Part shown: one piece after another, positions 21,135 to 24,701 of the stretch
How the letters are laid out: each line of letters begins with the position of its first letter
How positions within the stretch are numbered: the stretch's first letter is position 1
NCBI GenBank assembly: GCA_964568395.1
Contig: CAZMPN010000022.1
Span: 1 to 24,701 of the forward strand
Reading direction: 5' to 3'
Length of the DNA stretch: 24,701 bases
Origin: UBA6016 sp964568395
GTDB taxonomy: Bacteria > Campylobacterota > Campylobacteria > Campylobacterales > UBA6016
The notes under the pieces: generated by a model
Databases searched by the model: none
What the model saw: the letters and a program-made list of their open reading frames with translations, nothing else
Told to the model about the DNA's origin: nothing
Position numbers and translations under genes: made by a program

Positions 21135-21602
21135 TTACCATCTATAATGTGAGAATGCTTTGTTAGCTTCCGCCATTTTATAAGTATCTTCTTTCTTCTT
21201 GAATGAAGCACCCTTCTCGTTAGCGGCATCCATGAATTCACCGGCAAGCCTGTAAGCCATACCTCTTTCATTTCTTTTTCTAGAGTAGTCTATTAGCCAT
21301 CTAAGAGCCAAAGACTGTTGTCTTTTAGGGCTTACCTCTACAGGTACTTGGTAAGTAGCGCCACCAACCCTTCTGCTTTTAACCTCGACTTGAGGTCTTA
21401 CGTTATCCATAGCCTTTTCAAATACTTCAATCGCTTTTTCGCCAGTTTTTTTCTCTACTATTTGTAGTGCCTCGTAAAAAATCGCTTGAGCTACACTCTT
21501 CTTGCCGTCATACATAAGCTTGTTAATAAACTTAGTAACAACAATACTGTTATAGATTGGGTCTGGTAGAACTACCCTAACCGGAGCTCGTCTTCTTCTC
21601 AT
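21135..21602 (-). CDS. rpsG: 30S ribosomal protein S7
   Basis: Primary 16S rRNA-binding protein that nucleates the 30S head. The 155-residue product shows family motifs MRRRRAPVR, DPIYNSIVVTKFINKLMYDGKKS, ENVRPQVEVKSRRVGG-like (DNVRPQVEVKSRRVGGATYQVP) and a closing MAEANKAFSHYRW. Length is normal. AAAGGA precedes the ATG. It follows rpsL by 22 bases. Confidence 0.97.
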   Translation of the reverse strand: MRRRRAPVRVVLPDPIYNSIVVTKFINKLMYDGKKSVAQAIFYEALQIVEKKTGEKAIEVFEKAMDNVRPQVEVKSRRVGGATYQVPVEVSPKRQQSLALRWLIDYSRKRNERGMAYRLAGEFMDAANEKGASFKKKEDTYKMAEANKAFSHYRW

Positions 21603-21624
21603 ACTTTTCCTTTTTTAAGATTGA

Positions 21625-22017
21625 TTATTTTTTAGCTGCTTGACCGGCTTTTGGTCTTTTTGCGCCGTATTTAGATCTAGAAACAGTTCGTTTTGCAACG
21701 CCGGCCGTATCTAGCGCACCCCTTACGATGTGGTACTTAACACCCGGTAAGTCTTTTACCCTACCGCCTCTTACAAGTACGATGGAGTGTTCTTGAAGGT
21801 TGTGGCCTTCACCAGGGATATAGCTGATCACTTCGAATCCGCTTGTAAGTCTAACTTTTGCAACTTTTCTAAGAGCCGAGTTCGGTTTCTTAGGAGTTGT
21901 AGTATAAACTCTCGTACAAACACCCCTTCTTTGCGGGCATTCTGCAAGAGCAGGCGATTTGGACTTTACAGTCACCTTCTTTCTCTCTCTTCTAACTAGC
22001 TGATTAATAGTTGGCAC
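21625..22017 (-). CDS. rpsL: 30S ribosomal protein S12
   Basis: Decoding-centre ribosomal protein. The 130-residue product starts MPTINQLVRRERKK, with TTTPKKPNSALRKVAKVRL and the RGGRVKDLPGVKYHIVRG segment. The lysines whose substitution gives streptomycin resistance, in PKKPNS and VKDLPG, are the usual ones, so the gene looks wild type at these sites. The start is GTG (22017-22015), preceded by AAAGGA nine bases away. The C-terminal tail KRPKAGQAAKK is a few residues longer than in E. coli. Confidence 0.97.
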   Translation of the reverse strand: MPTINQLVRRERKKVTVKSKSPALAECPQRRGVCTRVYTTTPKKPNSALRKVAKVRLTSGFEVISYIPGEGHNLQEHSIVLVRGGRVKDLPGVKYHIVRGALDTAGVAKRTVSRSKYGAKRPKAGQAAKK

Positions 22018-22057
22018 TTTTGAAATTCCTTTGCGAAAAAAATTTTGGCGATTTTAC

Positions 22058-22095
22058 AAAAAAAGCACTTACAAATCTCTTAAGAGGTTTGTAAG
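22058..22095 (-). terminator. Terminator between rpoC and rpsL
   Basis: CTTACAAATCTCTT (22068-22081) and AAGAGGTTTGTAAG (22082-22095) form a 14-bp near-perfect palindrome with one mismatched pair, folding with a tiny central loop. On the minus strand it is followed by GC and seven T (22064-22058). It begins nine bases past the rpoC stop. It should separate the rpoC transcript from rpsL, which then needs its own promoter within the ~40 bases before its GTG or depends on read-through. Confidence 0.85.
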
Positions 22096-22104
22096 TTTAG
22101 TTTT

Positions 22105-24701
22105 TTAGTCGTGTTCTATTTTTACTTGTATCTTCTCTGATACATATATACCGGTACCGGCAGGAATCATCCTACCGAGTACGATATTCTCTTTTAGATC
22201 TTCTAGATCATCCATCTTACCTGCTATAGAAGCTTCCGTTAGTACTTTCGTAGTCTCCTGGAACGAAGCCGCAGAGATAATACTATCGGAGCTAATAGCA
22301 GCCCTTGTGATACCGAGGAGAACAGGCGTTGCGCTAGCTGATTTGCCGCCGAGTTTTTTGATCCTCTCGTTTTCCATGTTAAATCTAGCAAGGCTAACCA
22401 TATCTCCGGAGATGAAGTTTGTATCCCCGCTATCTATGATTTTCACCTGTCTTAGCATTTGGTTGATAACGACTTCGATATGCTTGTCGTTAATCGTAAC
22501 CCCTTGTCTTCGGTAAACTTGCTGTACTTCGCTAACAATATATTGTTGAAGCGCTTTTTTGCCCATAATCCTGAATATATCGTGGCTCGATACGGTACCG
22601 TCGGTCAACTTCTCGCCCATATGTACGAACTCGCCGTCCGAAACAAGAATTTGAGAGCTTGCATCCACAAGATATTCTACAAAATCGCCAAACTCGTTTG
22701 TAATGGTGATTTTCTCTTTGCCTCTAACGCCCTTTCTGATTGAGACGATACCGTCCATCTCCGCGACAGCCGCAGGGTCTTTCGGTTTTCTCGCCTCGAA
22801 TAGCTCGGAAACCCTCGGAAGACCGCCCGTAATATCTTTAACTTTCGCTACCGCTTTCGGAGTTTTTGCAAGGATGTCGGCTACCGCTACGTCCGCGCCT
22901 TCTTGCACAAGGATATCGGTTTTTGCCTCAAGAGAATATCTTACAAGCTCGCCTTTTGCGCCAGCAACAACGATGGCAGGTTTGTAGCCGCTTGGATAGT
23001 ATTCGTTGACAACAAGCCTGCTTTGACCAGTTAGCTCATCGAACTGCTCGGACGCAGTAACGCCAGGGATAATATCCTCTAGGTGGACGACGCCGCCGGC
23101 TTCCGCAATAATCGGATTTGAGTATGGATCCCACTCCGCTATCACTATCTGTTCTTTTTCTACCGGCTCCGCAAGCACAGAAGAAGCCGTAACTTTTTCA
23201 TTATCTTTTATTTTGATTACGGAACCTCTTGGGATATAGTGCCTAATCGCCTGCCTGTCGTCTTCGTCGGCTATTACCGCAAATAGGCCTTTTTCCGTTA
23301 CCTTGTAGCCGTCTTTTATCTCATGGTTTCTCTCAAGGTAGTCGCCTTTAAGGAAGTAGTACTTCAAAGTACCCTCTTCGCTCGCCTTGATAGTCATAGG
23401 GCAAGGCTGACCGTCCGCAACCATAAGTTCGGCGGCGTAAGGAATCCTGTTTGGTACGTTCCACCCCTCTTTGATCAGCTCTACTATAGAGTCGCCCTCG
23501 GCAACTTTTGAGCCGCTTGCGTAAGGCATATAAAGCTTGCCTTCGATTTTGCCGCCAACACCGGAAAGCTCGTTCGGCTTAGCGATATCAGCTTTTCTAA
23601 CGATATATTTGTGAGACTCTTTTCCGCTTTCAACGACAAGAACCGTCTCGTCATGGATGGTCTCTATTTTTAGAGTACCCGAAATAGGCGTTTTGATTTT
23701 AGGTTCAACCAAAAGAACGCTCGCATTCCTTTTGTTTGCGACTATCGTTTTGCCGTCTTTGTTTGTGTATGTGTTTAGGTTGTAATATCTTACAAAACCT
23801 TCTTTGTGTACGACAATCTCTTTTTCTTCCTGAGTTCTGGAAGCCGTACCGCCGACGTGGAATGTTCTAAGCGTCAGCTGCGTACCAGGTTCGCCGATCG
23901 ATTGAGCCGCGATGATACCGACAGCCTCGCCAGGTCTAACAAGCTTGGCTTCCGCCAGGTTTTCGCCGTAGCATTTCGCGCATATGCCTTTTTCCGCTTT
24001 ACACGTAATAGGGCTTTTGATAATAACGGTTTTAATGCCCGCATCGGCGATTGCGATCGCTTCGTTCTCCTCTATCAGAGTGCCCTCCGAGAATAGTATC
24101 TCATTTGTTATAGGGTCGATAACGTCTTCGGCAAGAACCCTGCCTACGATTCTATCTTCAAGGCTCTCGATAAGCTCGCCGCCCACCGTGATAGCGGATA
24201 CTTCAACACCTTCGTGAGTACCGCAATCGTCGATAGTAACTCTTACGTTTTGGCAAACGTCTATCAGCTTTCTTGTCAAATAACCGGCGTTCGCCGTTTT
24301 AAGAGCCGTATCCGCAAGACCTTTTCTGGCGCCGTGCGTAGAAATAAAGTACTCTAGCACGTTTAGACCCTCTTTGAAGTTCGACGTAATCGGCGTTTCG
24401 ATAATCGAACCGTCAGGTTTCGCCATAAGACCCCTCATACCCGCAAGCTGTCTGATTTGCGCCGCGGAACCCCTCGCACCAGAGTCAGCCATCATAAAGA
24501 TCGAGTTGAAGCTATTGCCGCCAAGGCTTATCTTCTCCATCATCTCGCCAGCAACCTTAGAGTTCGTATCTGTCCAAGCGTCGATAATTTTGTTGTATCT
24601 CTCTTGTTCAGTTAGAAGACCTTGTGCAAACTGCGCTTGAATATCTTTTACTTTTGTTTTGGCCTCATCAACAAGACCTTCTTTTGTCTCTGGAACAAGC
24701 A
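22105..24701 (-). CDS. rpoC: RNA polymerase beta' subunit, 3' part (5' end outside the window)
   Basis: The C-terminal 864 residues of beta', open to the window edge. The frame continues upstream of the internal Met at 24543 with KDIQAQFAQGLLTEQERYNK, so that Met is not the start. Visible are the bridge-helix region (GARGSAAQIRQLAGMRGLMAKPDG), the zinc site (Cys in DDCGTHEG, then CKAEKGICAKC), the trigger-loop start (EPGTQLTLRTFHVGG) and the later ITGGLPRVSELFEARKPKDP. Between GGTASR and ITGGLPRV lie about 335 residues, against roughly 190 in E. coli, a very large insert in the trigger loop (22837-23835). Translation ends VKIEHD. A terminator follows at once. Confidence 0.97.
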   Translation of the reverse strand, partial: LVPETKEGLVDEAKTKVKDIQAQFAQGLLTEQERYNKIIDAWTDTNSKVAGEMMEKISLGGNSFNSIFMMADSGARGSAAQIRQLAGMRGLMAKPDGSIIETPITSNFKEGLNVLEYFISTHGARKGLADTALKTANAGYLTRKLIDVCQNVRVTIDDCGTHEGVEVSAITVGGELIESLEDRIVGRVLAEDVIDPITNEILFSEGTLIEENEAIAIADAGIKTVIIKSPITCKAEKGICAKCYGENLAEAKLVRPGEAVGIIAAQSIGEPGTQLTLRTFHVGGTASRTQEEKEIVVHKEGFVRYYNLNTYTNKDGKTIVANKRNASVLLVEPKIKTPISGTLKIETIHDETVLVVESGKESHKYIVRKADIAKPNELSGVGGKIEGKLYMPYASGSKVAEGDSIVELIKEGWNVPNRIPYAAELMVADGQPCPMTIKASEEGTLKYYFLKGDYLERNHEIKDGYKVTEKGLFAVIADEDDRQAIRHYIPRGSVIKIKDNEKVTASSVLAEPVEKEQIVIAEWDPYSNPIIAEAGGVVHLEDIIPGVTASEQFDELTGQSRLVVNEYYPSGYKPAIVVAGAKGELVRYSLEAKTDILVQEGADVAVADILAKTPKAVAKVKDITGGLPRVSELFEARKPKDPAAVAEMDGIVSIRKGVRGKEKITITNEFGDFVEYLVDASSQILVSDGEFVHMGEKLTDGTVSSHDIFRIMGKKALQQYIVSEVQQVYRRQGVTINDKHIEVVINQMLRQVKIIDSGDTNFISGDMVSLARFNMENERIKKLGGKSASATPVLLGITRAAISSDSIISAASFQETTKVLTEASIAGKMDDLEDLKENIVLGRMIPAGTGIYVSEKIQVKIEHD

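Noticed and set aside
24541..24543. Met at 24543 as the start of the RNA polymerase gene
   Set aside because: The frame continues upstream with conserved-looking beta' sequence to the window edge, so this is an internal residue of rpoC.

Overview
The window looks like a chromosomal segment from a Campylobacterota (epsilonproteobacterial) organism, most likely a Campylobacter-type microaerophile. The reasons are the ccoN-ccoO-ccoQ-ccoP order followed by a DUF4006-like gene, a dimeric (MazG-like) dUTPase, a very short three-gene exbB-exbD-tonB set, and rpoC-rpsL-rpsG-fusA with a very large insert in the RNA polymerase beta' trigger-loop region. Genes are moderately GC-rich while gaps are strongly AT-rich. 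The species is not identifiable by eye. No insertion sequence, CRISPR array, tRNA or rRNA was found.

Layout. (1) 1-897, minus strand: a partial or decayed reading frame at the edge, then dut. (2) 898-1405: an AT-rich divergent gap. (3) 1406-3630, plus strand: a sulfur operon with a Tat-exported flavocytochrome-c-type sulfide dehydrogenase flavoprotein (fccB/soxF), soxY and soxZ, closed by a bidirectional terminator. (4) 12450 down to 3634, minus strand: one tightly packed 8.8-kb run, ccoN-ccoO-ccoQ-ccoP, a DUF4006-like gene, a 31-residue membrane peptide, a TPM-domain protein, fixH-like, alr, a carbon-nitrogen hydrolase, a tandem HD-domain protein and an HI0933-family flavoprotein. (5) 12451-12808: a divergent control region with an FNR/CRP-like box and a cluster of TTAAC/GTTAA half-sites. 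(6) 12809-14283, plus strand: exbB-exbD-tonB, overlapping its convergent neighbour by four bases. (7) 16857 down to 14280, minus strand: ccoG and an SQR-like flavoprotein. (8) 18545-17070, minus strand: a Tat-exported type II sulfide:quinone oxidoreductase with its own terminator. (9) 18546-18965: a gap with a possible gene remnant or small RNA. (10) 24701-18966, minus strand: the 3' part of rpoC, a terminator, rpsL, rpsG, a terminator, then fusA.

Functional theme. Three sulfide-dehydrogenase-family flavoproteins, a SoxYZ sulfur carrier, a complete high-affinity cbb3 oxidase and two oxidase assembly factors lie within about 17 kb. A reasonable inference is periplasmic sulfide or sulfane-sulfur oxidation delivering electrons through quinone or cytochrome c to the cbb3 oxidase at low oxygen. 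No SoxAX, SoxB, SoxCD or FccA cytochrome subunit is present in the window, so this would be a reduced sulfur module or one completed elsewhere. The best second looks are the fccB-soxYZ unit (lost FAD-anchoring Cys, retained redox Cys pair), the SQR-like paralogue missing one redox Cys, the pseudo-HD/HD tandem protein, the 31-residue peptide in the oxidase run, and the start codon buried in a perfect hairpin at 8816-8847.
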